From assembly GCA_027486675.1 (NCBI GenBank), contig JAIXOQ010000031.1:1-64000 (forward strand): a stretch of DNA of 64,000 bases, in the 5' to 3' direction. Of this stretch, positions 20,137-30,441 are shown one piece after another (within the stretch, counting starts at the first letter, position 1; the number at the start of each line of letters is the position of its first letter). The translations under genes and the position numbers were made by a program. Below the pieces are notes generated by a model. The model had not been told where the DNA came from, ran no database searches, and saw only the letters and a program-made list of their open reading frames with translations. This stretch comes from Pseudomonadota bacterium. GTDB lineage: Bacteria > Bdellovibrionota > UBA1018 > CAIMNF01.

Positions 20137-20433
20137 ATGGCAAAAGTCACATTTTTACCGAGCAACATCCAAGTGGACGCAAAATCTGGACGCAGTTTGT
20201 TAGACTTAGCGCTGGATGCGGGTGTCAGCATTCAGCACGCCTGCGGTGGGTTTTGTGCATGTACGACCTGTCATTGTGAAGTGGTGTCGGGGGGCGATTC
20301 TCTGGCCCGGCCCGAGGAAGACGAGTTGGATCGTCTAGAACTTTTGGATAAGACCCCTCAGTCGCGTCTGGCTTGCCAGACCAAAGTGCGTGGATCCGCT
20401 GACGTCGTCGTGAGAGTCGTAAATGATGATTGA
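20137..20433 (+). CDS. 2Fe-2S ferredoxin
   Basis: IQHACGGFCACTTCHCEVVSGG, RLACQTKV; start at ATG 20137. Confidence 0.93.
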   Translation: MAKVTFLPSNIQVDAKSGRSLLDLALDAGVSIQHACGGFCACTTCHCEVVSGGDSLARPEEDELDRLELLDKTPQSRLACQTKVRGSADVVVRVVNDD

Positions 20434-20460
20434 TAGACCATTTTCTCGGTAATATAAGGT

Positions 20461-20955
20461 GTGCTGTCGACACTCCTCCTTTTGCTTTCCATCCAGTTCA
20501 GTGGCTTAACTCAAAATACCTTTGCTCGAACGTCCGAGACATTCTCTGCCGATGTCACTTGGGTGCGATGTCATGACGGGGATACCTGCACTTTTCGTGT
20601 GTTTGGAAAAAGATTTAAGGCGAGGATCGCTGGAATTGATGCGCCGGAATTAAAGCAGCCTTACGGACCTGCCGCTAGAAATGCACTGAGTGACATTTTA
20701 TCCCGGGCGAAACAAATCAAACTAGAATGCCGGGGAAAGTCCTACGACCGCAAGGTGTGCGCGATTAAAGCTGATGGCCAGGATGTCGCGGCTATGCTGG
20801 TCGCACGCGGGCTCGCGCACGATGCCCCGCAGTATTCTAAAGGAAAATACAGAGATGCTGAAAGTTTAGGACGGCGCAAAAAGCTCGGGCTGTGGGCTTC
20901 AGGCACGCCGCAGAATCCGAAGTGCTTCAGGCATCCGGCGAGTCGGGGCTGTTAG
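20461..20955 (+). CDS. Exported staphylococcal-nuclease-like thermonuclease (GTG start)
   Basis: VRCHDGDTCTFRVFGKRFKARIAGIDAPELKQPYG, YDRKVCAIKADGQDVAAMLVARGLA SNase motifs; N-terminal hydrophobic signal. Confidence 0.88.
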   Translation: MLSTLLLLLSIQFSGLTQNTFARTSETFSADVTWVRCHDGDTCTFRVFGKRFKARIAGIDAPELKQPYGPAARNALSDILSRAKQIKLECRGKSYDRKVCAIKADGQDVAAMLVARGLAHDAPQYSKGKYRDAESLGRRKKLGLWASGTPQNPKCFRHPASRGC

Positions 20956-20973
20956 GGAGCGGTGAGTCTGCAT

Positions 20974-21786
20974 TCATTTGGGCCAAAGTTGATTTTTTAG
21001 ATCCTTATGAATCGATTCGCTCAGTTCTAATTTAAAATAAGTCGAAAGAACGACCTTCAAGTCTTCTGAAGAAGAAATGATCTTCCTCTCTGAGCCTGAA
21101 CCACTGCGAATCACGAACTCGCAGTCATTGAGATAGTACCGTTCACCCTGTTTTCCAGCCCGTGCTGCTATGAGATTCAGAATGAACTTCGATGTCGGAT
21201 GCTGAGATGTCCACCAGTTTGCAAGCTCGAGATCGATGGGAAACTGTTCTTCTAGGGTGAAGGAATAGACATCCTTCCAGTGACCATCGATTTTGGCCTG
21301 CAGCATGAATTGCATTTGATCAGAGACGATTCGAACTGTTTCGTGAGGCGTGCGTTGAATCGCGCCTTCTTCTAATTTTACGGCCGCAGTGGGCGTTAGA
21401 GTTCCTAAGCCCACGTCTGCGATCCAATCTGAACCATCTAGGGCGACCTTTAAGATCATATGCGCTCTTGGTCGTGGAGAGCTCTTAGGGACATTCCATT
21501 GTAGTCTTGCGATCAAGGGTGTGACTTCAAAGCCGAGATGCTTCAGCACATGCATGAAGAGGATATCGTGTTCAAAGCAATACCCGCCCCTTCGCTGAAA
21601 GACTAACTTTTCCTGGAGTTCAGAGATGTTTAAGGGGATCTCCTTCCGGAGGTAGACATCCACTGCTTCGAAAGGGATAGAGGTTGGGTGCAGGAATTGA
21701 AGATCCTGAAGAACTGCCAAGGTTGCAGTGCGTGGCCCATCGTAGGAGATGCGTTTGAAATAGGCGTCAAGGTCCAGGCGATTCAT
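20974..21786 (-). CDS. nat: Arylamine N-acetyltransferase
   Basis: FQRRGGYCFEHDILFMHVL (Cys), PRAHMILKV (His), WIADVGLG (Asp). Confidence 0.9.
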   Translation of the reverse strand: MNRLDLDAYFKRISYDGPRTATLAVLQDLQFLHPTSIPFEAVDVYLRKEIPLNISELQEKLVFQRRGGYCFEHDILFMHVLKHLGFEVTPLIARLQWNVPKSSPRPRAHMILKVALDGSDWIADVGLGTLTPTAAVKLEEGAIQRTPHETVRIVSDQMQFMLQAKIDGHWKDVYSFTLEEQFPIDLELANWWTSQHPTSKFILNLIAARAGKQGERYYLNDCEFVIRSGSGSERKIISSSEDLKVVLSTYFKLELSESIHKDLKNQLWPK

Positions 21787-21789
21787 ATC

Positions 21790-23076
21790 TCAATCATTGA
21801 TCAGACTGACATAAGCCCGAGTACCGTCAGAGACTACGCGGACTTTCACCGTAAATTTGTGAAAGTCCGGAAGGGCGCGCCGACGAACTTCAAAATCAGG
21901 AATGAGAGCCGTGAGATCAATTCCGATATAGATTTCCGACTTTAGAAGATGAGGGTCTTGGCCGGACCCTGCCGAAGTGATGCGATCAAAGTTGCACTCA
22001 GAAAAAACCGCACTTACTTTTCGACTCATCAGCTCTAAATAAGTAGGATATGACTTCTGAAAAGAATTGTAGCGCGCCTCATTCGGGGGTAGGGCGACCC
22101 GTCCGGATCCTGGGGCTTGGTCCAAATACACATTGATTGAAAGGTCAAGCTCACGTCCCTCGGGCGGGGTAACCCCTCTCACATAGAGAGCCCTCACTTC
22201 ATTCTTAAGCCGCTTTCGTTTGAGCTTAAATGTCGCAAGTGATCGGTCCCTAGTGCGGTGGTATTGCAGGAAGTAGTCTTTTTCATCCAGTGTTTGAAAC
22301 TCAATAACGGGACAATGATTTGGGTCAAAGCGCGGAAGCGTCCTAATCTTTTCATAAAATGCGATGAGTCGCGGTAACTCCGCTAATTTTTGTGGGTCTA
22401 GCTCCTTGAGTGAGTGTTGAATGACCTTCCCCTCTTCAAAGATGATGTAACTGTTCATCTGGTGACCCCGTTCATTGCGATACGAAGTGAAGAGATGGTA
22501 TCGCCCCCGTACGGCGCTATCTTCTATCATACTCCGATTTACGCCGCCCAAGAGTTCCCAGTAAGAGTAGTCGGTGTTCTGCAGAACGTCGTCTACATTG
22601 AATCTCATGAGATCACTATAAATACGAATTCGACGGTCAGGCTGCCTCAGTATCTTTACGAATTCTTCGCTAGATCCAGTCTTCTTGTAAGTTTGCAATG
22701 CCTCTAAGAATTCGGTGAACGGCTCCTCATTTACAAAGTTAGACTCTTCATATTTTTTTTGATACCACGCATCAAATGTGGGGCTGTAAAAGAGACCCGC
22801 CGCCTCAAAGTACTCGCGTGCAAATTCACTGCGAATGATAAAAAGCTTTCCCGAATCCAAAGCCTCTTGAAGAGACGCGAACCGTTTTGGAACAAGAATC
22901 CCTTGAGACTCTACGTAAGCTGCGATTTCCTCCTTGGGTCTTACAGGGAGATTCTTTAAGTAATAATCATTTGTTTCGACCACTTTTTTGCAGTCGTGGA
23001 ATGGGTCTCTAATGTCATCTGCCGAATAAGCGGACGCTGATTGCAGCAGAAGGGCATATATCATTAAGCGGCGCAT
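21790..23076 (-). CDS. Hypothetical exported protein
   Basis: 428-aa ORF; N-term MIYALLLQSASAYSAD signal-like. Confidence 0.65.
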   Translation of the reverse strand: MRRLMIYALLLQSASAYSADDIRDPFHDCKKVVETNDYYLKNLPVRPKEEIAAYVESQGILVPKRFASLQEALDSGKLFIIRSEFAREYFEAAGLFYSPTFDAWYQKKYEESNFVNEEPFTEFLEALQTYKKTGSSEEFVKILRQPDRRIRIYSDLMRFNVDDVLQNTDYSYWELLGGVNRSMIEDSAVRGRYHLFTSYRNERGHQMNSYIIFEEGKVIQHSLKELDPQKLAELPRLIAFYEKIRTLPRFDPNHCPVIEFQTLDEKDYFLQYHRTRDRSLATFKLKRKRLKNEVRALYVRGVTPPEGRELDLSINVYLDQAPGSGRVALPPNEARYNSFQKSYPTYLELMSRKVSAVFSECNFDRITSAGSGQDPHLLKSEIYIGIDLTALIPDFEVRRRALPDFHKFTVKVRVVSDGTRAYVSLIND

Positions 23077-23156
23077 TTCTGTCGCAGCCTAGCAAAAGAC
23101 TCTGCAGAAGGCGATAAGTCAACACTTCTAGTGGTTCCGAAGATCGGCTGTAAGAA

Positions 23157-23195
23157 AATAAAAAAACGCCCGCATCTCAGAGAGACACGGGCGTT
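23157..23195 (-). terminator. Rho-independent terminator of the helicase transcription unit
   Basis: AACGCCCG...CGGGCGTT stem (23165-23172 with 23188-23195); T-run on minus strand. Confidence 0.8.
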
Positions 23196-23227
23196 CCTTA
23201 AATTCTAATCAGATTTCTTTGGTTGGC

Positions 23228-24673
23228 TTAGTACGCGGCGCGTGGGGCTGCGATGATTTTTCCGCTACCGGAGGGTCGTATCACACGACCTGACGGAGCG
23301 CCGGTGCCGGCACTACTGCGCGATTGAAAACCTTCTCCGCCGTTTGAATTGCCGCCGCGATCACGGTTTCCACCGCGGTCGCCGCCACGATCACCCCGAG
23401 GGGCGCCGCGTGAACGGTTATCAAAATTTCCACCGCCACGATTGCCGGAGTCTCTTCTGTTTTCAGAAAAGCCGCCATCGCGGTTGCCGCCTGCCGAACG
23501 CATCACGCGTGGTGGAGGTGGTTCAACAGCGTCTGCTGCGTTTTCGGGAGTAGATACGTATTTCACGATCTCAGGAACCGGTGAACCCGATTTCTTAAGA
23601 ATGCGTGAAATTTGTCTCCATTCACCATTTTCCTCAGGTGTCAGGAGTGAAAGCGCCTGGCCTTCATTTCCTGCGCGACCCGTGCGGCCGATGCGGTGAA
23701 TGTAGTCTTCTGCTGCGCGCGGAAGATCGTAGTTGATCACGTGAGCAATCTTAGAAACATCGATACCGCGTGCTGCGATGTCGGTTGCGACCAAGATCTG
23801 TGTTGATCCTTTTTTGAAAGAATCTAGGGCGTAAGACCGTTGAGCCTGTGTGCGGCCACCGTGAATTCGACCACACTGAATCCCGCGTGAAGCCAGGTAA
23901 CGGGCCAATCGGTCTGTACGCATTTGCGTGCGAGTGAAAATCAGAACAGAACCTTCGCGTTGGCGAAGTTCGCTCATTAAGGTTTCGTTTTTCAGCTGTG
24001 ACGTTGTTGAAATGATCTTTTGATCGATCAAGTCGCTCGCGCGAGCTGTTGAACCGACAGAAACGCGCTCTGGGTTAGAGAGGTATTTCTGAGCAAGCTT
24101 ATCTAAGCTGCCATCCCAAGTTGCTGTGAACAGCATGGTTTGACGGGAAGCTGGAAGGAATTTTGCAATTTGCGCGAGCTGTGGAGCAAATCCCATGTCG
24201 AGCATGCGATCGGCTTCATCCAGCACTAGAAAGTGCGTCTGAGCCAACATGATCGTGCGTTGTTCGATGTGATCGTTCAAACGTCCTGGGGTTGCGATGA
24301 TCAAACGTGGGCGTTGCTTCAGCGCGCGTGTTTGTTGTGAGAATGAAAGACCACCGATCAAACAGGCTGAACGAAGATCTGGAGTGAAGCGTGTGAGCTG
24401 TTTCCAGAAATCTTCGATCTGAACTGCGAGTTCGCGGGTTGGGGTTAATACCAGCGCGATGTCTGTTGGTTTTCCGCTGAGCAGTTTTGCTGCGAGCGGA
24501 ATACAGAACGCGCCTGTTTTACCTGTACCGGTTTGTGCGCATGCGATTACATCGCGACCTTCAAGGCCGAATGGGATTGCTTGCTCCTGAACCGGAGTAG
24601 GTGACTGAAATTGAAGGGCTTCCAAAGCGCGCATGAGTGCGCCTGGTAATTTAAAATCCTGAAATGAACTCAC
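23228..24673 (-). CDS. DEAD-box RNA helicase (RhlE-like) with RGG/Gly-Asn-rich tail
   Basis: AQTGTGKT, PTRELAVQ, VLDEADRMLDMGF, HRIGRTGRAG; C-term RGDRGGDRGGNRDRGGN. Confidence 0.95.
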   Translation of the reverse strand: MSSFQDFKLPGALMRALEALQFQSPTPVQEQAIPFGLEGRDVIACAQTGTGKTGAFCIPLAAKLLSGKPTDIALVLTPTRELAVQIEDFWKQLTRFTPDLRSACLIGGLSFSQQTRALKQRPRLIIATPGRLNDHIEQRTIMLAQTHFLVLDEADRMLDMGFAPQLAQIAKFLPASRQTMLFTATWDGSLDKLAQKYLSNPERVSVGSTARASDLIDQKIISTTSQLKNETLMSELRQREGSVLIFTRTQMRTDRLARYLASRGIQCGRIHGGRTQAQRSYALDSFKKGSTQILVATDIAARGIDVSKIAHVINYDLPRAAEDYIHRIGRTGRAGNEGQALSLLTPEENGEWRQISRILKKSGSPVPEIVKYVSTPENAADAVEPPPPRVMRSAGGNRDGGFSENRRDSGNRGGGNFDNRSRGAPRGDRGGDRGGNRDRGGNSNGGEGFQSRSSAGTGAPSGRVIRPSGSGKIIAAPRAAY

Positions 24674-24692
24674 TTGATTCTCCTGCCGCTGT

Positions 24693-24917
24693 CTAGGCGA
24701 CTCTTTGTCGATGGGTGATCAGCCCGTGTGTTGGGTCGTAGGGCGATACACTGACCGCCACCTGGTCACCGACCAGGACCCTGATCTTGAATTTCTTCAT
24801 TTTCCCTGACAGCCGGGCAGTGACCGTGATTCCACTCTCCAATACAACGACATAAGTACCACCACCGGTGGTTTCTGTGACTTTTCCGTCTAATCGAATG
24901 AGATCGTCTCGAGACAT
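24693..24917 (-). CDS. infA: Translation initiation factor IF-1
   Basis: 74 aa S1-like fold: DDLIRLDGKVTETTGGGTYVVVLESGITVTARLSGKMKKFKIRVLVGDQVAVSVSPYDPTHGLITHRQ. Confidence 0.85.
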   Translation of the reverse strand: MSRDDLIRLDGKVTETTGGGTYVVVLESGITVTARLSGKMKKFKIRVLVGDQVAVSVSPYDPTHGLITHRQRVA

Positions 24918-25069
24918 GCTTTGCTAAAATTACCCTTCAGTCGGAGTGCACCTACTGAGTAAATGGGTCTTTTGAAGACCCGCAAGCTCGATAGACGCGA
25001 AGATAGACATAGAAATTAGTCTAAACTGAACGAGATGTCTAGTAAAATCTTGATTCATTCTGTCGATGT

Positions 25070-26191
25070 TTAAGGGCTGACACTGAATCCAGGTGGGATC
25101 ATGCCCCGCCAAGTGACTAGCGCCTCGCACCAGCCGTCTTGAAGGGGCCTAAGGCGGGCATTTTCAACCCCATTTGCCTCTTGTTCCACACGGATCTTCT
25201 GAAACGCCTTGCTGATGACCTCGGGGAGGATATTCATGAGGAGGTTGAAGTCGTGGTCGAAAGTCTGCGTCGTCACTTGGATTAAAGCCGCATGTGTCTT
25301 TTCGAAGTCGACGGGATCTACGAGCAGTGCATGAGGGTTAGCCTGTTGCTCTTCTATGGTCATCACAACCGGGATATTGAGTTTTTTAGATTCAGCCAGA
25401 ATCGCATTCTTGAGCCGCTCTCGTATGGGCCGGTGACAGTACTCAAGATTCCGCATCGCTTCAGGGTACAAAGTCTCGTTGGAGACTTCTCCCGCAACGC
25501 AGCGTGTGATGTACACGCTACTTGCTGCCTCCTTTAAAATGAATGAGAAAACACGCTCGCCACTGGTACGAACCAGTGAGAATGCTTGTCGAAGATCGTA
25601 TTCATTGTATGAGATGTATGGTCCTAGGTCTTTGAGATCAAGGTCCATTCCGTTTGGATCCGCGGATAGAATCGCTTGTGGTTCCTCAAAAAGAGAGACC
25701 GATGCAAAAGATAGTGGTGCCTGCGAGGATTGTCGGTGAATGAGGACGACTCCTCGACGCTTGATATGCTGAGCAGACGAAGATTTGCTTGCGATAGATA
25801 AAACACGGATTGGATTCCCATGGATTCTACGGCTCACAGTCTTTGTGAGCCGAATGATATCTTCACCTTTGATTTTTCCAACTTCTTGAAACGCTCCAGA
25901 CGAATCGACAGCGTAGATGGTGTCGTCGATTCCAAGAAATGTAACCTTGTGTTTTTCCGTAGTTGAAATCATGAAAGAGTGAGGGCTCACCGAGCCTTTG
26001 CTCTGACTCTCAAAGAACCTCACTGGTCCTTTCAATAACAGACGAGTGGCGCCTTCAGGATCAGCGTATTCTACCCACTGATGCGAGAAATTAAGTTTTG
26101 CACCAGTTTTAAACTCATAAACGGGTTCTTCCGCCGCGTGAGCTAACGAAGGAGAAAAAATTGAAAGCAAGACAGTGAACCAACAAAGCAT
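25070..26191 (-). CDS. Hypothetical exported protein
   Basis: ORF track start 26311, but internal Met at 26191 begins a good signal peptide (MLCWFTVLLSIFSPSLAHAAEE). Confidence 0.6.
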   Translation of the reverse strand: MLCWFTVLLSIFSPSLAHAAEEPVYEFKTGAKLNFSHQWVEYADPEGATRLLLKGPVRFFESQSKGSVSPHSFMISTTEKHKVTFLGIDDTIYAVDSSGAFQEVGKIKGEDIIRLTKTVSRRIHGNPIRVLSIASKSSSAQHIKRRGVVLIHRQSSQAPLSFASVSLFEEPQAILSADPNGMDLDLKDLGPYISYNEYDLRQAFSLVRTSGERVFSFILKEAASSVYITRCVAGEVSNETLYPEAMRNLEYCHRPIRERLKNAILAESKKLNIPVVMTIEEQQANPHALLVDPVDFEKTHAALIQVTTQTFDHDFNLLMNILPEVISKAFQKIRVEQEANGVENARLRPLQDGWCEALVTWRGMIPPGFSVSP

Positions 26192-26243
26192 CTCACCATG
26201 TAGCTTAGAGTTACTTACTAAATCAACTACTCTACGGCTTTCG

Positions 26244-27077
26244 TTATTCGATTGAACGAATGAATTTGGATGTATCTGTTGTCTGATCGACCAAAGAGTC
26301 CCCCAAGACATTGAGCGCCAACATCGTTAAAAACAGCGCTAATCCCGGAAAAATCACGAGGTGGGGATAGGCTTGGATGTTCCGAAAACCTTCGCTGGCT
26401 AAGGTTCCCCAGCTGGTATCCGGCGGCTGAACTCCTAGGCCGATGAAGCTTAAGAAGCTCTCAGTCATGATGTTGTTCGGAATCTGAAATGTCAGAGAAA
26501 CCAGAATGGGGCCTGTGAGGTTCGGGAGCAGGTGCCGGAACAGGATACGCGGCGTACCAGCGCCGACGGCGCGGGCCGACTCGATGTAGGGCATTTCCCT
26601 TGCCTGGAGTACCAAGCCGCGGATCATCTTCGCTTGTGTCACCCAAGTGGTCAGGCCAATCGACATAAAGATCCCCAAAAATCCACGTCCGAAAAACAGG
26701 GTCAGCAACACTGCCAGTAACAAGGAAGGAAAAGTGAGGATCATGTCAGAGAACGCCATGAGAGCGCGATCTGTGCGGCCGCCTCGGTAACCTGCAATCA
26801 TCCCAGTGATTGTCCCAAGGATAAGCGCAAAAGCTGCCGTGGATAGACCAACAGCAAGCGATAGTCTTGCTCCCTGCAAGATTCGACTCAGAAGATCACG
26901 ACCCAGAGCGTCCGTTCCCATCCAGTGCACCGAGGTTGGGCCAAGCAAAGGTTCCCCAGCGCCGACAGCTTCGGGATCAAACGGACAGAGCCAATGAGCG
27001 AAGAGGGCACACAGTGAAACAATGATCAGGAATACGATCGGCACCCAGAGTCTTGGGCTCATCGGCTGGGATTTCAT
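26244..27077 (-). CDS. ABC transporter permease, OppC/DppC-like
   Basis: WMGTDALGRDLLSRILQGARLSL, ARAVGAGTPRILFRHLLPNLTGPILV (EAA loop). Confidence 0.92.
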   Translation of the reverse strand: MKSQPMSPRLWVPIVFLIIVSLCALFAHWLCPFDPEAVGAGEPLLGPTSVHWMGTDALGRDLLSRILQGARLSLAVGLSTAAFALILGTITGMIAGYRGGRTDRALMAFSDMILTFPSLLLAVLLTLFFGRGFLGIFMSIGLTTWVTQAKMIRGLVLQAREMPYIESARAVGAGTPRILFRHLLPNLTGPILVSLTFQIPNNIMTESFLSFIGLGVQPPDTSWGTLASEGFRNIQAYPHLVIFPGLALFLTMLALNVLGDSLVDQTTDTSKFIRSIE

Positions 27078-28000
27078 CGCTCAGCCTCTACACGAATGCG
27101 TGGATCTGCCCACACGTACAGGGCGTCGACAAATAAATTAGAGACCACCAGAACGGTTCCGTAAGTCAGAGTTAGACCCAAAACTAATGGATAATCGCGG
27201 TTAATCACGGAAGAGACAAAATGCTGGGCCAGACCCGGGATCTGAAAGACGAGTTCGACGACGTAACTTCCTGTGACGATGTTTGCGGCAAGCGGGCCAA
27301 TGAGACCAATGACTGGCATGAGTGAATTTCTTAAGACATGGACCCACACCGTTCGTTGGCGGGTCACTCCTTTGCTGAGCGCAGTTCGAACAAAGTCTTT
27401 TCCCATATTTTCAATCATCGAAGAGCGAGTCAGTCTTGCAATCATTGCGATCGGACGCAGGGCTAATGCAACAATCGGCAAAACATAGGAACCAGGTTCG
27501 GAGAGTAAAGCGGGTGGCAGCCAGCCTAGGATCGTAGAGAACAGAAGAATAAGTAGGGTCGCGACCAAGTAGGCCGGCAGCGTTACTCCTGCGACTGCTA
27601 AAAACATCGCAGAGAAATCGAGGAAGGTTCCTTTGTGACTTGCTGCCACAGCACCTAGCAATATTCCAAAAAAGAGCGCGATCACCAACGCAAACCCACC
27701 TAAAATTGCGCTTGGGCCGATTGCTCCGCCGATCATTTCAGATACTGGAATACCGATATAATGAAACGATTCCCCAAAATTTCCGTGCAACAGATTCGAC
27801 ACCCATGTACCAAATTGCGCGAATAGAGAGTCATGTAGCCCATACTGAGTTTCAATCAACGCTTGAACATCCGGCGGCCATGCTTTGTCAGAGTCAAAAG
27901 GACTGCCCGGGGCGAATCTGAGTAAGAAGAAAGTGATACACACCAGAGCAAACAACGAAGTAAGTGAGAATGTAAGACGTCTGAGCAGATAGAGCGTCAT
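27074..28000 (-). CDS. ABC transporter permease, OppB/DppB-like
   Basis: MTLYLLRRLTFSLTSLFALVCITFFLLRFAPGSPFD, FVRTALSKGVTRQRTVWVHVLRNSLMPVI. Confidence 0.93.
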   Translation of the reverse strand: MTLYLLRRLTFSLTSLFALVCITFFLLRFAPGSPFDSDKAWPPDVQALIETQYGLHDSLFAQFGTWVSNLLHGNFGESFHYIGIPVSEMIGGAIGPSAILGGFALVIALFFGILLGAVAASHKGTFLDFSAMFLAVAGVTLPAYLVATLLILLFSTILGWLPPALLSEPGSYVLPIVALALRPIAMIARLTRSSMIENMGKDFVRTALSKGVTRQRTVWVHVLRNSLMPVIGLIGPLAANIVTGSYVVELVFQIPGLAQHFVSSVINRDYPLVLGLTLTYGTVLVVSNLFVDALYVWADPRIRVEAER

Positions 28001-28833
28001 GGTTCGCGTGCTGCCCCAAGTTTTGGGATCGTCACCCAGCCAGAAGCAATGGGGAAACCTTTTGGAGGTTTGATCTCGCCACGTTCACTGCTCATCCATG
28101 CACTTGCCGCACAGATGAAAGCATCAAACGAGTTCAAGTGCTCTGCTATTTTTTTTCGATCCCGCTCATAAACAAAGAGACTCAGCTTCTCCATGAGTTG
28201 GTGTAAAAGATCTTCCCTTGCTTGAGAGCCATCTTCGACGCTTCTGTAGCGTGCAAGCACACGTGGTGGAATCTTAAACTCAAGGCCAAGAAGCATCGCG
28301 CTGAGTTTAGAGTGGCACTCTTGGAGCTCAAAACGGTCCTCTAAACTTCTTTTTAAGAAATGCATGCGAGCTGAAAGTGGCGCACGGTTGCCACCCATGG
28401 TTTCATCGATCTCAAAACAAAGTCGGTCGGGGAGATGTGTAGAGATCCATTCCTTGAGAAAAAGCTCCACCGGCCGCTGGGTATACGGAGTAGCCGCATT
28501 CGAGACCTTGTTGTTTTTAGCAAAAGTGCGCATCCATTTCACTTCGGGTCCGGCACACTCTTTTACGCATGTTTTTTTTGTGCACTGAATGCAGGGCGGA
28601 AGTGTGAGTGCAGCATTGACGGATAGGATTGGTCTTTCGTGATTTTCAGCGTGTTCAATCAAAGTCTCAATCAGGACTGCGTCTCCGGAATGGTCCTTGT
28701 CTGGACCGATCCCACTTTGAACGTCTAGGACAAATAACTTCTTTTCACGGGGAAAATACTCCAAAACTGCGAGTGTCGTTTTTGCATTTTTTGCACCCGT
28801 CAGATCTAGTCCTATGAAACGTTTTGGTACCAT
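27997..28833 (-). CDS. DUF429-like protein
   Basis: RFIGLDLTGAKNAKTTLAVLE; HLNSFDAFICAASAWM resembles DUF429/RNase H-like fold. Confidence 0.6.
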   Translation of the reverse strand: MVPKRFIGLDLTGAKNAKTTLAVLEYFPREKKLFVLDVQSGIGPDKDHSGDAVLIETLIEHAENHERPILSVNAALTLPPCIQCTKKTCVKECAGPEVKWMRTFAKNNKVSNAATPYTQRPVELFLKEWISTHLPDRLCFEIDETMGGNRAPLSARMHFLKRSLEDRFELQECHSKLSAMLLGLEFKIPPRVLARYRSVEDGSQAREDLLHQLMEKLSLFVYERDRKKIAEHLNSFDAFICAASAWMSSERGEIKPPKGFPIASGWVTIPKLGAAREP

Positions 28834-28843
28834 ATATTCGCAC

Positions 28844-29926
28844 TTAACCTGTTACAACGAGGCCATGCAAAGAAGGTTGAAAGGGCAGTTCCTGGATTGC
28901 TTTCCCGCCAGCAAGGACTGCCGTCCTCACTGCACTTCTTCGGGCTGGGTCAGCATCCGGTAGGAGTACAAAAAAGCAGCCCCCACCACCCGCACCACAG
29001 ACCTTAAACGCAACTTCAGATTTTTTCTTTGCTTCAGCAAGCGCCTGGTCCATCTCTGGAGTGCTAATTCCGGTAGCAAGCTTACGTCTTGCATTCCATT
29101 CCGCGTTCACGCCTTGAAGCAGTCCGCTCGCGTTTTTTTCTTTGAGTGAGATGACGACGGTCTCTGTAGCACTACAAATTTGGAGAAACCGTTCATGGAC
29201 TTCGGGGCTTTTGTTAATCAGACCCTGAAAAAGCTGCCAATTGTTGATTCCGGAGTTTCTAGATTGTCCGGAATAAAAAAGTAAAGTTCGATCAGCGATG
29301 AAACGGAGGGTGTCTTCATCGAGGCGAGTGCGCTCATTTTGCGCGAGTTTCCATTCGAGGACCTGCAAGCCACCGTACGCCGCGCCATAATAATCTTGCA
29401 GACCAGCCGGGCCATACAGGACTTGGCTTTCTACGTCGCGGGTGAGCGCGATGAGATGTTCACCGTGTTTATTGAGATCCAGTGGAGTTGACTCGGGATT
29501 AGCCCAGGAAAATAGCGCACCAATGAGTGAAATGCTGAGTGCTGAAGAGCCCCCGAGCCCAGCGCCCGATGGGCTTTTTGCGGTTGTTGTTAGGATGATC
29601 GCTTGGTTTTTCGCTTGTGGGACTTGTGCAGCAAAGTAGCGCAAAAGTTTTAAGGGAAGAGCGAGCCGCGTCGTTGGTTCCTGATCCGAGAGAATTTCAT
29701 CCCATTTCCAGTTTTCCTCGATGCCAAGATCGCGGCTGACCAATCGTACTCCTGGATTCTTTGATGCATTGATTTCAAGTTTTGTTTCCGCAAAGAGATC
29801 AATTCCGTAATTCACCGTCTTTGGATGCGGCAACAACAAATAGAGAGGCCAAATATCGACAGTCCCACCGGAAACATCAATGCGTACAGGCGCCTGAGAA
29901 ACAATGTGTCTAGAATCGCTCGCCAT
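28844..29926 (-). CDS. GHMP family sugar kinase (heptose-7-phosphate kinase-like)
   Basis: APVRIDVSGGTVD, PSGAGLGGSSALSISLIGAL, FKVCGAGGGGCFFVL. Confidence 0.85.
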   Translation of the reverse strand: MASDSRHIVSQAPVRIDVSGGTVDIWPLYLLLPHPKTVNYGIDLFAETKLEINASKNPGVRLVSRDLGIEENWKWDEILSDQEPTTRLALPLKLLRYFAAQVPQAKNQAIILTTTAKSPSGAGLGGSSALSISLIGALFSWANPESTPLDLNKHGEHLIALTRDVESQVLYGPAGLQDYYGAAYGGLQVLEWKLAQNERTRLDEDTLRFIADRTLLFYSGQSRNSGINNWQLFQGLINKSPEVHERFLQICSATETVVISLKEKNASGLLQGVNAEWNARRKLATGISTPEMDQALAEAKKKSEVAFKVCGAGGGGCFFVLLPDADPARRSAVRTAVLAGGKAIQELPFQPSLHGLVVTG

Positions 29927-30441
29927 TAGTCTAAAACTCCGATGTACGGGAGGTTACGGTACAGCTCCTGGTAATCCAGCCCATAGCCGACTACAAAACG
30001 ATTTGGGATTTCAAAGCCGACATAGTCCACTTTTAGATCGGATTGGAGTGCCTCCCTTTTTAGCAAAAAACTTGCACACCGGAGCGACGCGGGTTGCCGC
30101 AGTTTCAGCGCATTGAGGATGTATTGCAGTGTCAGTCCTGTGTCTACGATGTCTTCCACAACAAGGACATGACACCCTTCGATCGGTTCCTTCATGTCGA
30201 GGGTGACTTTCACTTCGCCTGAGGAGGTCTTTCCGCCGTGGTAGGACGATAGGCCCATGAACTCGCACTTGACGGGGAGGTGGATTGCCCTGATCAAGTC
30301 TGCGCAAAAAATGAAGCTGCCTTTTAAGATGCAGATCACCGTCAGTTCGTGGCCAGCCAGGTCGGCTTCGATGCTGCGTGCGATCTCTTGTACGCGGGCT
30401 TGGACTCGAGCGGTGTCAATGAGGACGGGTGGATTAGACAT
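29926..30441 (-). CDS. hpt: Hypoxanthine phosphoribosyltransferase
   Basis: VICILKGSFIFCADLIR, FMGLSSYHGGKTSSGEVKV, HVLVVEDIVDTGLTL (PRPP motif); start taken at ATG 30441. Confidence 0.93.
   Translation of the reverse strand: MSNPPVLIDTARVQARVQEIARSIEADLAGHELTVICILKGSFIFCADLIRAIHLPVKCEFMGLSSYHGGKTSSGEVKVTLDMKEPIEGCHVLVVEDIVDTGLTLQYILNALKLRQPASLRCASFLLKREALQSDLKVDYVGFEIPNRFVVGYGLDYQELYRNLPYIGVLD

Noticed and set aside
23281-23699. Arg/Pro-rich ORFs opposite the helicase tail
   Set aside because: Antisense reading of the Gly/Arg-rich repeats in the DEAD-box tail
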